Shown here: positions 19,091-28,617 of the stretch, piece by piece
How the letters are laid out: each line of letters opens with the position of its first letter
How positions within the stretch are numbered: position 1 is the stretch's first letter
Origin: Nannochloropsis oceanica
Taxonomy: Eukaryota > Sar > Eustigmatophyceae > Eustigmatales > Monodopsidaceae
DNA length: 64,000 nucleotides
Direction: 5' to 3'
Assembly (NCBI GenBank): GCA_004519485.1
Contig: CP038121.1
Coordinates: forward strand, 496,001-560,000
Notes under the pieces: model-generated
Databases searched by the model: none
What the model was told of the DNA's origin: nothing
What the model saw: only the letters and a program-made list of their open reading frames with translations
Program-made: the position numbers and the translations under genes

Positions 19091-21982
19091 ATGCTCACAC
19101 AGGCGGCCACCAATGAGCCAGGCGAAGAGGAGCTTGTACGGATGCTGGCGCGGGACGTGAACTGCATGCAGGATCCCGACCGAATGACGCGGCGGCGCGC
19201 ACTCAACAATCTCTCGAGCGCCTTGGTACCGGGGGGTGTGGGGGGCGGCCAATCGACTGTCCTCTCTCCTTCCCCCGCAGCTGTGTGTAGATTTGTTCAA
19301 CGAAATTTACAGGGGCCTTTGCTAGAAGTTATTGAGAAGGACGCGGTTGAGAAATGTCGGGAGCTGGCCCTGAAAATCCTGCTCGCCGTGGTTGAGCTCA
19401 TGCAGCAGCAGCAGCAGCAGCAGCAGCAGCCACCCCTAGGAGAGGAAGATACCGGCCTAAGTACAATTACGGTCGCTTTTCTTCCTGTGGCCAAGCGTCG
19501 CATTGGCGTGGCGCCTTTCCTGGAGCCCACGGAAGAACTCCGTCTAGCCATCCTTCACGTTCTGAACGTGCTGCTGAGCACACAAGCAGGATGGATCCCC
19601 GTGTTGGAAAGCAAGGCCGCTCGCTTCCCCGACTTCTCCTCCATTCTTGTCCATGAATTGGCTGATTCCTTTCCTGACGCCAAACGTGGGGCCTGTCTTG
19701 GTTTGGGGCTGGCAGCACGCTACGCACCCAAGGCGTTGCGGTTGCAGCAAAACGTGCTCCTCCCGCCGCTGCTTGGGAACTTGGGACATCAGCAGAGTAA
19801 GGTTCGTCAAGCTTCTTTGCTGGCCTTAGGGAATTTATTGGGGGTGGGAAATGATTCTATGGCGAGGGTAGTGACTGATTCTGTATTGCCTGCGCTGAAA
19901 AAGTTGGTGTTTGACAGGACGCCTGTTTTGAGGAGGGAATTAGTGGGTGTGGTGGGGGGCTGGTTGCAGCAAGGGGAGGACGAGGGCGAGAACGCGATAC
20001 CCGAGGATATTAACTCGTGCATTCCCTATAATTTCGAGGGTTGTGAGGCTGATTTGATGTTTGCTCTTTTATTGGGGTTGTCGGATGAGGTTCCTGAGGT
20101 GGCGGAGGCGACGAGAGAAAAAGTTCAAGCCGCGGGCCGAGCATGGGTCACGCGAAAAGAACACCAGCGACGCATTAACAGCCCTTCTGTTGAGGCAGAA
20201 GGCAGTGATAGCGAGGGTAGTAGTGGAGCCCAAAGAATGGTGCGTTTCCTCCTTCCTTCCCTCCTTCCCAAGGTCTTAGACGACGTGGGCCACTGGACTT
20301 TACGCATGCGACATCGGTCCGTTCTCCTCCTCGCTGACGTCCTTCGCCTTGCTGGGCCCGCCCTTGTTCCCTTCCTCTCTCCCACAGTCTCCACCTTGAT
20401 AAATGCAGCTCTGGATGAAGAGCCTGAGGTAAGGTGCGCGGTGGCAGAAGCCGCGCGAGCCTTGGGGGAGGGAGTAGAAATTTCCCTACCTTTGGACGAA
20501 CTTTTACCTTTGGTGAGGGGAGCGCGAGGAGCGCAAATGGCTGAGCGGGCCGCAGCTTTATATTTGTTGCGGTCTGTTCTGGAGGGAGCAGTATCAGCAG
20601 CAGCAGGAGCAGAAACATCAGCAGATGCAGAAAAACCGGCAAAAGCAGCAGCAACACTAGGAGCAGGAGGAGAAGGGCCGGGGAAGGAGATATTGTCGAG
20701 CGCAGAGATGGAAGTTTTGACTCGCAGCCTGGTCGACTCCAGTTTGCTGAATGTAGAAGAGGCGAACGAAGCCTCTCTTATAGCCCTTCCTCTAGCTGAG
20801 GTCCTTCTGTCGATCGTAGAGGCGGCCCCCGAAGGGATTAAAAAAATGAATTTTGAACGGAGATTGGTGCGGGTAGCGCTGCAGCTGTTGGCCGTTCCCC
20901 TACCGGAATCAGAGGAGAGAGGGTTTAGCGTACGAGGGCTGGTTCGACGAGCGCTTAAGATCTTAGCGGGGCGTGAAGAAGAGAGTGTAGGGGAAGGTGT
21001 TGTGGTTTTGTGGGAAAGGCATTTTGATGGGCTTTTGGAGGAGGTGGTGGTGGGGAAAGAGGGGTGGAGGAAGGGCTCGGCGGGGAGGATGGCGTTTGAC
21101 ACGTTGGTGAGAGAGTGTATTCGAGGCACTGCTCGGCAATGGGATAAGATAATGGCCGTGATTACACCACAAATCGTGAAGGGGAATGACCAGGGGGGGC
21201 AGCAACAGCAACAGCAGCAGCAGCAGCAGCAGGAAGAGGCGGAGCTTCGCTTGGCTCACATGCTATTATTGGAGTCTTTAATTGATGGTTCGCTCCCGAT
21301 AGCGGCGAAGGAGGTTATGGAAAAGGCAGGGGAGAGACGGATGCGACAGTTGCTTCGCGATCTCCTCCTTCCTACCATTGCCTGGCAGGCGGGTCGCACT
21401 GCTGCTACCGTTCGGAAGGTGGGTTTGGTCTGTCTTTACCGCTTGCTGCGGGAAGGGGAACGGGGACGCTTGCCCCGTGTAGCCTTACTTGAGGTGGCTC
21501 CACTGCTGCTGCCTGTTTTGCAGACCAATCTTGACGATTACGATGCTACCATTCGGCACCTGGTAGCGTTGAGCATAAGTGCCCTATTTAGGGCGTACCG
21601 TCTTTCTGCGGTGCAGGGTCAAGCCTCACTTTTGCCGCCGCAAGCGCAAATCTTGCAGGTGCTGCCAGATCTGATGAGGCGGTTGGATGACGCGTCTAAT
21701 GAGGTCCGGCAGGCGAGTTGTCTGGCATTGGAAGGTCTTTTCGACATTCCCGGAGCAGCATCCTTCTTTTCAGAGGAGCCGGTTTTGACGGCTGTGGTGG
21801 ACCAGTTGCTTGTGCATTTAGATGACGCCGAGTGCGCGGAGCCGGTTTGGAACGTGCTGGATTGCATGACGGCGTTAGGGATAGGAGTGAGGCGAATGGT
21901 GGTTGAGAGGGGGAGTAAGGGGGTGCATGGGGAGAAGGTGAGAGAGAAATTAGGCAAACCAGTCGTGAAAAAGGCGAGTTAA
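19091..21982 (+). CDS. DNAAF5: Dynein axonemal assembly factor 5 (HEATR2)
   Basis: A single-exon 963-aa HEAT-repeat protein. DNAAF5/HEATR2 acts in the cytoplasm to pre-assemble axonemal dynein arms. Family signatures in order are RGACLGLGLAARYAPKALRL, VRQASLLALGNLL, YNFEGCEADLMFALLLGLSD followed by EVPEVAEAT (human LLLGLSDEVPEV), HWTLRMRHRSVLLLADVLRL, and near the C terminus RRLDDASNEVRQASCLALEG and DQLLVHLDDAE, matching human RLDDVSNDVR and ELLVHLDDPE. Two (CAG)n-encoded Gln runs sit at about 19401-19430 and 21203-21235. I chose the ATG at 19091; an in-frame ATG at 19034 adds 19 residues. Its presence implies a flagellated stage, or a retained or repurposed gene if the organism has no flagella. 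Confidence 0.85.
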   Translation: MLTQAATNEPGEEELVRMLARDVNCMQDPDRMTRRRALNNLSSALVPGGVGGGQSTVLSPSPAAVCRFVQRNLQGPLLEVIEKDAVEKCRELALKILLAVVELMQQQQQQQQQPPLGEEDTGLSTITVAFLPVAKRRIGVAPFLEPTEELRLAILHVLNVLLSTQAGWIPVLESKAARFPDFSSILVHELADSFPDAKRGACLGLGLAARYAPKALRLQQNVLLPPLLGNLGHQQSKVRQASLLALGNLLGVGNDSMARVVTDSVLPALKKLVFDRTPVLRRELVGVVGGWLQQGEDEGENAIPEDINSCIPYNFEGCEADLMFALLLGLSDEVPEVAEATREKVQAAGRAWVTRKEHQRRINSPSVEAEGSDSEGSSGAQRMVRFLLPSLLPKVLDDVGHWTLRMRHRSVLLLADVLRLAGPALVPFLSPTVSTLINAALDEEPEVRCAVAEAARALGEGVEISLPLDELLPLVRGARGAQMAERAAALYLLRSVLEGAVSAAAGAETSADAEKPAKAAATLGAGGEGPGKEILSSAEMEVLTRSLVDSSLLNVEEANEASLIALPLAEVLLSIVEAAPEGIKKMNFERRLVRVALQLLAVPLPESEERGFSVRGLVRRALKILAGREEESVGEGVVVLWERHFDGLLEEVVVGKEGWRKGSAGRMAFDTLVRECIRGTARQWDKIMAVITPQIVKGNDQGGQQQQQQQQQQQEEAELRLAHMLLLESLIDGSLPIAAKEVMEKAGERRMRQLLRDLLLPTIAWQAGRTAATVRKVGLVCLYRLLREGERGRLPRVALLEVAPLLLPVLQTNLDDYDATIRHLVALSISALFRAYRLSAVQGQASLLPPQAQILQVLPDLMRRLDDASNEVRQASCLALEGLFDIPGAASFFSEEPVLTAVVDQLLVHLDDAECAEPVWNVLDCMTALGIGVRRMVVERGSKGVHGEKVREKLGKPVVKKAS

Positions 21983-22105
21983 AGGATGAGAAAGAAAGCA
22001 GCGAAAATGATTATGTATTTATAGTAACTGTTCTTTGAATGATGTTATTTACGTAATGTAACAGTGCTTTGTTTTATTTACTACTGACTTGATAATTTTG
22101 TTGTA

Positions 22106-24749
22106 TTACTTGCCCCCACCCTTCCTCCTCCTTCCCCCCCTCCCCCCTCTCGGCGCTGCCGCCGTCACCGTATGCCCAATCATTACCCCACCCCCTTCCA
22201 ACTCGGATTCTTGCACCGCCGTCTTCGTCCGCAAGAAAAAAGATAAATCGTTTATTTGCGCTTCCAAATCAGCCACTTCGGTGTCTAACGCCGTCTTGGC
22301 CTTACTAATTGCCTTCCGGAGACTAGCCAAATGACTCACGTGCTGCTTCTGCTCCTGCAATAACCCCTGATTCCTCCCTCTCATCTGTCGTGCCATCTCC
22401 TCCTCCTCTCTCAATGCCTCCATCAGCTTCAAATGCTCTTCTTCCAACCTTGCAATCTGCCCCCTTACTTGATCGGCCTCCCGCCGTACCCCCTCCGGCA
22501 TCTCATCCTGACAGACACTATGTGCCAGCTCTGCTGCCGTCTTTGCCAACAATCGTTCGTAATAATGTTTCTGTTCCTCCAACTGAGACATCAACAGCGC
22601 ACTATATTCCGCTCCCAATCCATCCAACTTTCCCTGAGGCCCCTTCTCCATCCTTCCACGTCGCCCCCTTATTCCCCCCTCTCCCTCCGCGTCCTCCTCT
22701 GCGATCTTCCCCTCCTCTTCCTCCTCCTTCTCCTCCTCCTCCTCCTCCTCCTCCTCCTCCTCCTCCTCCTCGACCCCCCCCCCGCCTTGCCTGTCCCCCC
22801 ATCGCAGCCGCAGTCATCCGCCACCCCCTTCCGCCTTGACACTGCGTTGCATGCACAAAGACATCTTCAACGTAGTCCCACACTCTCCCCGTGGCTAGCT
22901 CTAATGAAAAAATATGGCCTGATTGATGAAAGTGCATTTTGGCGTGCTCGGCTGTGTAGCGCCCACACCCCACGTGACTACACAACAGGCAGATCCACAG
23001 GTTTTCGGGAATTCCGCACGTGTTGCAGGTGAGAGTGTGGAGAGTACTTGTGGCGGTGGCGGTGGGTGTCCCGTCCCTCCCTCCTTCCCTTCCTCGTTCG
23101 AAGCCTCGTAATGTGCGTTTTCGTTTTTGCTTAAGGTTGGCGTAGATTTGGACTTTTTGACACGTTGCGCATGAGGAGGATGCAACACCACTGCAGATAT
23201 AACTTTTCACGGTCACATTGTTGCTGCTATGTCTATCGTCAAGGAAGGACGCAGTAACAATTCTAGCTGCAGCAGCAGCATCAGCAGCATCATCAGCAGC
23301 AGCGGTGCCGGGAAGAGGGGGGATACCTAGGGCTACCCCTACGGCAACAGGATCGAGACGGTTGAGACATTGCAAGCACGTCGGCAATTCTGCCAAGTAG
23401 GAGTCCAGCCCCTGCGAAAAAAGAGCCATGGATCCGTCAACCTCCCACCCTCCCTCCCCCTCTTCCTCGATCGCGCTGCGACTGCTGCTGACCTCGTTAC
23501 TGCTGCAGCTATTGCTGTTATCCATCGAACCCACTTCATTGGACTCCACCCCTCCCCCGCCCTCATTCTCCATGACATACGCCCTCTTCTCCTCCTTCCC
23601 TTCCTCCACCTTACCCACAAACAAGACAAGGGAACTTAACAAAGCCAGCGCGTCTGCAGGCGGGCCTAGCGCAAGGCAACGTGCACTGCTGACGCTCCCT
23701 CCCCCCGGCCCTTGCACCTGCACCGTGCCCAGCTGCGACAATTCGTCTAAACTCGGATAACCACTCTCACCACCAAAACGAGCGCCAGTTGCTGCAGCAG
23801 CGTCTGCAGGCCCGGCGTCGTCCACCAGGCTCTTCAGACAGCAAAGCAACGCGTCGCTTCGTGGTTCATTAACCATCACCACCCCAGAGGCATACACGAG
23901 CTGTCCACCCATGACCAAATCCCTATTTGTTTGATCGTCCCCCAGCAAGGCTACCCATCCTTGTGCTGCCTCCACCGAGTCTAAGGTGACGAGGGCATGG
24001 GTGCTGGTGCCCCCTCTGTGTCGTTCCCTTATTATGTGGACAAAGGCAATACGCGGTGCAATCATAGCGAGACCTTCCAAAAGCTCCAGGACTGATAGTA
24101 TAGGTGTTGTAGTAGCAGTAGTAGTAGCAGCAGTAGCAGCGGCAGCAAAAATCGCTGGCGGAGAAGTGGTAGAGGAGGGGTCCGCCCCGCAGCCCTCGGA
24201 TACACTCCTGCTGCTATTACTACTGCTACTGCTCTTGCCGCACCCCAGCAACAAAACTGTAGACAAGCGTGCTGGATAAAAAGGGGTATGAAGTCCACTT
24301 TCCTGCTCCTGCTGTGCGGTGCTGGCGCCCGAGTTTGCCCCCCTTCCTCCACTCCCGACAAAGTACCCGCTACCGCTGCTGCTTCCATCCACACTATCCG
24401 TACTTAAGCTCAGACTACCACTGCGCCATCGGGAGTCATTCCCAGCAATAGCTCTTACCTGTCCTCCGCCACCACCTCTACTGCGTGGGAGGGGATGGTG
24501 AGGGTGTTGCAGCATCGCGTAGGTACGTGGGGCGTGCCGGTAGAGGTGTAGACGGCCCCACGTCTCGCGGACCTGCACCCATTCGTACCCGGGGATGGGA
24601 GGCAGTACTCCTGATGCGCTGCATGGCTCAGCTTCCTCCTCTTCCTCCTTCTCCTGCTGCTTTGCGTCCTCCTCTTTTTTTGTAGTTGGTTTCCGTCGGC
24701 GCCTCCGGTGTGACGCCACCAGCACGAGGAAGGAGGAGGGAGACGCCAT
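22106..24749 (-). CDS. BRAP: BRAP2-like RING / ZnF-UBP ubiquitin ligase
   Basis: BRAP2 is a cytoplasmic E3-type protein that binds BRCA1 nuclear-localisation signals and tempers Ras-MAPK signalling. In order: an RRM-like BRAP2 domain (LEGLAMIAPRIAFVHIIRER and the following LVTLDS block), the opening of a RING (LPTCLQCLNRLDP), and a ZnF-UBP (CNTCGIPENLWICLLCSHVG, then a His-rich MHFHQSGH). The C-terminal coiled coil starts KLDGLGAEYSALLMSQLEEQ, as in human KVDALQLEYSYLLTSQLESQ. The coiled coil is in another frame. Removing a 52-bp GT-AG segment (22842-22791) joins both parts in phase to 863 aa; an indel in the C10 run at 22774-22783 is the alternative. The middle of the RING lacks recognisable Cys/His ligands. 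Confidence 0.8.
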
Positions 24750-25108
24750 GCGCCTACCTGTTTGCGCTTTGCGATGGCGGGTTAACGGTGCGAGTGAGGA
24801 GTCGTTAAATAAAATGGTTCACGCGCAGCGTGTGCGGGGTACCGCCAAATGATTCACGCTGTGTGTGCGTGGGGTACCACTGCTTGTATGCAGCGATGGT
24901 AGGGAGTCGGCCCACCCAGAAGCCTTTGCCGACAGAACGCACGCCTTTGCCATATAGCATCCACTCACATTCGCCGCCTCACAATATCGAGAGCTTGCCG
25001 ACTTTGCACCCGGCCATCGTCTCAGGTATCAGTCTTGCTATATCCTCACAACCTGGCTACATCCACAGGCAACCAACCTCCTCACCCCCGCCTGTCATCT
25101 TCACAATC
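24750..25108. promoter_or_regulatory. BRAP2 / CEBPZOS-like divergent spacer
   Basis: There are 359 bp between divergent start codons. The right half is Pro/Ser-rich if translated and open in the frame of the + gene, but it reads like 5' UTR. Confidence 0.35.
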
Positions 25109-25381
25109 ATGCCGCCACCACCACGACCGCCGCCTGCACAACAGCAAACCATCAAAACACCCAAGTACAAGGCCTTACTGACGGGCCGCTTTGGGCGCTC
25201 CCTCATTGTGGCTGAAGCGATGGCTTTCGTTGGTACGGGTATGCTGTACTACACACTGACCACGAGCGAGGAGGCACGGGAGAAGTTGACGAAACGCATG
25301 CCCATACTGATGGATGTGTTTCACAAAGTGACCCAAGAGAAGTACAAAAACATTAAAGGGGTGGGCTCAGAGCCTCAGTAA
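25109..25381 (+). CDS. CEBPZOS-like small mitochondrial membrane protein
   Basis: A 90-aa protein starting MPPPPRPPPAQQQ. It has one probable TM helix (SLIVAEAMAFVGTGMLYYTL) followed by TTSEEAREKLTKRMPILMDV and a short basic end. The pattern [29 protein letters not shown] in human CEBPZOS, a small mitochondrial inner-membrane-type protein of unknown role, aligns over almost the full length. Identity is modest. An open frame runs upstream to 24830, but the conserved part starts after 25109. The gene is divergent from BRAP2. Confidence 0.55.
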   Translation: MPPPPRPPPAQQQTIKTPKYKALLTGRFGRSLIVAEAMAFVGTGMLYYTLTTSEEAREKLTKRMPILMDVFHKVTQEKYKNIKGVGSEPQ

Positions 25382-25782
25382 GTCGCCCTCTTTACAAAGG
25401 GAAAGAGGCAGGATGTGAATACAATGCCTGCTGGCCCGCAGGCGAAGGGCCAAATACATTGACTGTACATGTGTGCTTTTTCTTTCGCAAATGTTGATTT
25501 CATCTTTTACTCCTATCCCCCTGGGCTTTTAGCACGGTCGATATTATGGGCGAAGGTGAGGGTAGGCACCAGATGGGGTAAGTGTGGAGGATGCACAGGA
25601 GCATTCCGCTTAGGAATCGCGCCCAGGAAACGGCATACTGATTTAGTCGCCTGCGGATGTGTGGTTGGAATGAGAGGTGACGTGAGTCTTAAAAATTATT
25701 CGTCAACTAATAAACTCCTTCTTTCCCACTATAAATCTGCCCCCCTAATCTCCCCTCTCTCGGCTACCCTTTCAACCCCCTC
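25382..25782. other. Convergent spacer
   Basis: The 3' flanks of the CEBPZOS-like gene and FIBP. Nothing gene-like is seen. Confidence 0.5.
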
Positions 25783-26301
25783 TTACTTTTGCGAAATGCT
25801 CTTACTCTTCCCCTCCCTCAACACCGGGATCGAGTGGAAGCTATTGATTAGCGCCGTAAATAAATGACACAGATCACGACGCGATAGCCTTAGGTCTCGC
25901 AAAGGTAGAGTCACTTTCACCAAAACGTCCTCAAAGAAGTCTTTTAACTCCTTCTGAAGAGACAGTCCCCACCCCACTGCAGACAAGGGCCGTAAGATAG
26001 CCTTGAACCGACGTTCCACAGCTTGGACCATCCATCTATTCCCCAACAACCTCCTATTTTCTGTTCTTCTTGCTGCTGTTGGTCCTCCGCCTCCACCTCC
26101 TCTGTTTTCACCCTGATTAAGCAAGTAGGTGGCCACCTCAGCCTGGTACTGCTCCATCACAGTCGTGTCGTTGAAAAAACGAGATAGATCCCGCAAGCTC
26201 ACCAACAAGACCTTCTCTAACTCCAACCCAAAGGTTTTCCGTAGACGGGATTGCAATAGTAGCCGGGCCCCTTCCTCTGGGCGGGCTGAGCATGAGGAAT
26301 C

Positions 26302-26369
<68 letters not shown>

Positions 26370-27024
26370 CTTGCTGCTGCTGCTGCTGCCCTTGTTCGAT
26401 GCTAGTCGTATTACTGCTGGAGCTCTTCTGCGGCTGCCCGCTGCTGGCAACTCCACCACCTGCTTCTTCTATTCCTCCCTCTTTCCCTTCTCCCTCCTCC
26501 TCCACGATTAAGTCGGCAATCTCCAGCATGCTCCGCACCACGTCTGCCACTGTCTTTTCCTCCGTCGTTGCCGCCGTTGGGAGATGACTCATTAAAAGGC
26601 TGTCCTGCCTTCCACGATGCCCACCAATACCACCACCAATATTCACGGCCTCCAGCCGATGGGACAAGGACGCAAACACCCAGCCGCTGGTGCTGGTATT
26701 GCTGATGCTTTCCTCCTCCTCATCTTCCTCCTCCTCCTCCTCCTCCAACTCCTCCAACTCCTCCTCCTCCTCCTCCTCCTCCTCCTCCTCCTCCTCCTCC
26801 TCCTCCTCCTCCTCCTCCTCCTCCTCCTCCTCCTCCTCCTCCTGGTGCTGTGCACCTTTCTCACTGCTGCTGTTCCCGCTGATCGTGGTGATGGCGCAGG
26901 GCAACTCGGGCACCCAAAATACGAGGACGGCCAAGCTCATGAATAGTATTTTACTAAAGGGAAGGGCGTGTGTCCGATTTGGATGCTGGAGAAAAGGATG
27001 CGAAAGCTGCTGTTGGTTCTGTTG

Positions 27025-27065
<41 letters not shown>

Positions 27066-27861
27066 GATACAGAGGCTGGGAGGAGGAGGAAGAGAGATAG
27101 TCAATGGAAGACGACTTAAAGGATGAGTAAGGTAACCGTGTCGAGGACGGTTGACGAAGCTGGTAATGGTAGGTGGGAGCAGCCAACACAAATTTATGAT
27201 AGGCGAGGAATATGCAAACCGTGTACTGGCACGCCAGTGCGGGGGAAAGCAAAAAGGACTGCTCTACCGCATGAGCCACGTGACATTGAAATCCTCGCTG
27301 CTCCTCCAGAATGGTATACACCCGCTTCCAATTGTCGTGTTGCCGTCGACAGCTGCGCAAAGACACTCCCGTCGCCTCCTTGATCTCTTCCAAGTCCTTG
27401 CCGATACGTTTTGCGGATTGCTTCCGCCAGATAATCTCCCGGGCGACGTACGGGTCTAAGGCATAATACATTTCGATCATCAGCAGCCGGCCAGGCATGG
27501 GCAGCTGGATAAAGGGGTGGCCAAGAAACGAGGGAGGGTGGTACAAGGAGCTCTCGAGTAAATCAAGGACGCGGAAGCTGTCTGCCAACGACGCACGCAC
27601 AAATTGCATGACTTCGCGGTCCTCCATCAGTGCGGCGATCGCTGCAGTTGTGGACATGGATGAGGACGTGGACGGGCTGCAGTTGTCATGAAGGTGGGTA
27701 TGGTAGAGGCGGACGGCATCAATCATTTCGTTTGAGCGTCGTCGTGCGGCTTGCGAGAGGGTTGGGCCCTCTAACCACAACTCAAAGCAGTCAATCTCCA
27801 TGGGCTCAGGTTCCGAGACGCACACATCGAAGAAGCCTTCCTCATCCATGGCGCCTGGCAC
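25783..27861 (-). CDS. FIBP: FIBP family protein with repeat insertions
   Basis: A single-exon 692-aa homologue of acidic-FGF intracellular-binding protein (FIBP, about 360 aa in animals), a conserved protein of unclear basic function. Matches in order: FELWLEGPTLSQAARRR, LLMIEMYYALDPYVAREIIW, LEEIKEATGVSLRSCRRQHD, NWKRVYTILEEQRG, LRKTFGLELEKVLLVSLRDL, and RDLRLSRRDLCHLFTALINS. The second half is separated by about 300 extra residues: Gln runs at 27031-27060 and 26304-26393, and a Glu run at 26725-26843. They are encoded by pure CAG and GAG repeats on the coding strand. The flanking FIBP blocks stay in one frame, so the gene looks intact. A start at 27849 is equally possible. Confidence 0.85.
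26304..26395. repeat. (CTG)n tract in FIBP
   Basis: About 21 uninterrupted CTG triplets (26304-26368), then shorter CTG runs broken by CCC TTG. It encodes poly-Gln on the - strand. Confidence 0.93.
26725..26843. repeat. (CTC)n tract in FIBP
   Basis: Nearly pure CTC triplets over about 119 bp, with two CAACTC breaks. It encodes a long poly-Glu run on the - strand. Confidence 0.93.
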
Positions 27862-28597
27862 ATGCGGAATGCGCCTGGAGGGGTGAGTGTCGGTGTGGGC
27901 TCAGTTGCGGGTCCCCCAAATGCCAAAGAGTCTGTCTATAGAGGTAAATAGTTTTGAGTTCAACGCCACGTTGCATGGCTCAAGAGATCTCATCTGTTAC
28001 ATGGCATGAAACCTTACTGCTAATTGCCGCGCTGGTTAAATTATTCCCGTCCCTCAAAAAGCAGACAGTAGCGATGGTTTTCCTAGAAGGGCATGGGGTT
28101 TGTTTTGCCCCGATACGGACGATTGCCGCGGGAGGAGCGTACGCAGACACACAGCGGCAAATGAATGTAGAAAAGGGGAATGGTATGCGAAAATAGTGGA
28201 AACATAATCGTGATGAATAAGTTCACGAGGCAGCCGTTGTATAATCCCAGGCGCAAGCATGGACGGCAACTCAAGAGCATGCCTGGTGCGAGAAAATGAA
28301 GCCGGGCGCTTCAGAGGAAAGCAAAAACGCAACAATACAAGTCTCTTTTTTTTTTCGAAACAAGTTCTCTTTCTTTTGCTTTTTTCAAGTGGATTGGATG
28401 GAGCCTTTACACGGTGGTGGACAGTGGGAAACGCGAACTCTCCGTGTCTAATTGAACGAAAGGGAGCGGAGCGATGACACACTTTCAGAGACACGGACAG
28501 ACGATATGCACACAAAATAATTCTCTCATTCATCTATCAGTGCTTTCGATTCTCCTGACAGACGATATGCACACAAAATAATTCTCTCATTCATCTA
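27862..28597. other. FIBP upstream region and SNARE 3' flank
   Basis: 736 bp holding the FIBP promoter and, at its far end, the 3' flank of the Q-SNARE gene. It includes the first copy of a 61-bp tandem repeat. No gene is seen. Confidence 0.45.
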
Positions 28598-28617
28598 TCA
28601 GTGCTTTCGATTCTCCT
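28496..28617. repeat. 61-bp perfect tandem repeat at the SNARE 3' end
   Basis: Two identical copies, 28496-28556 and 28557-28617. The second contains the last six codons and stop of the Q-SNARE gene (antisense of CTGATAGATGAATGAGAG and neighbours); the first lies downstream. A local duplication thus copied the gene's extreme 3' end. Confidence 0.93.

Noticed and set aside
20125-21129. 334-codon frame antisense to DNAAF5
   Set aside because: DNAAF5 motifs lie on the + strand throughout; the antisense frame is Ser/Arg-rich and without motifs.
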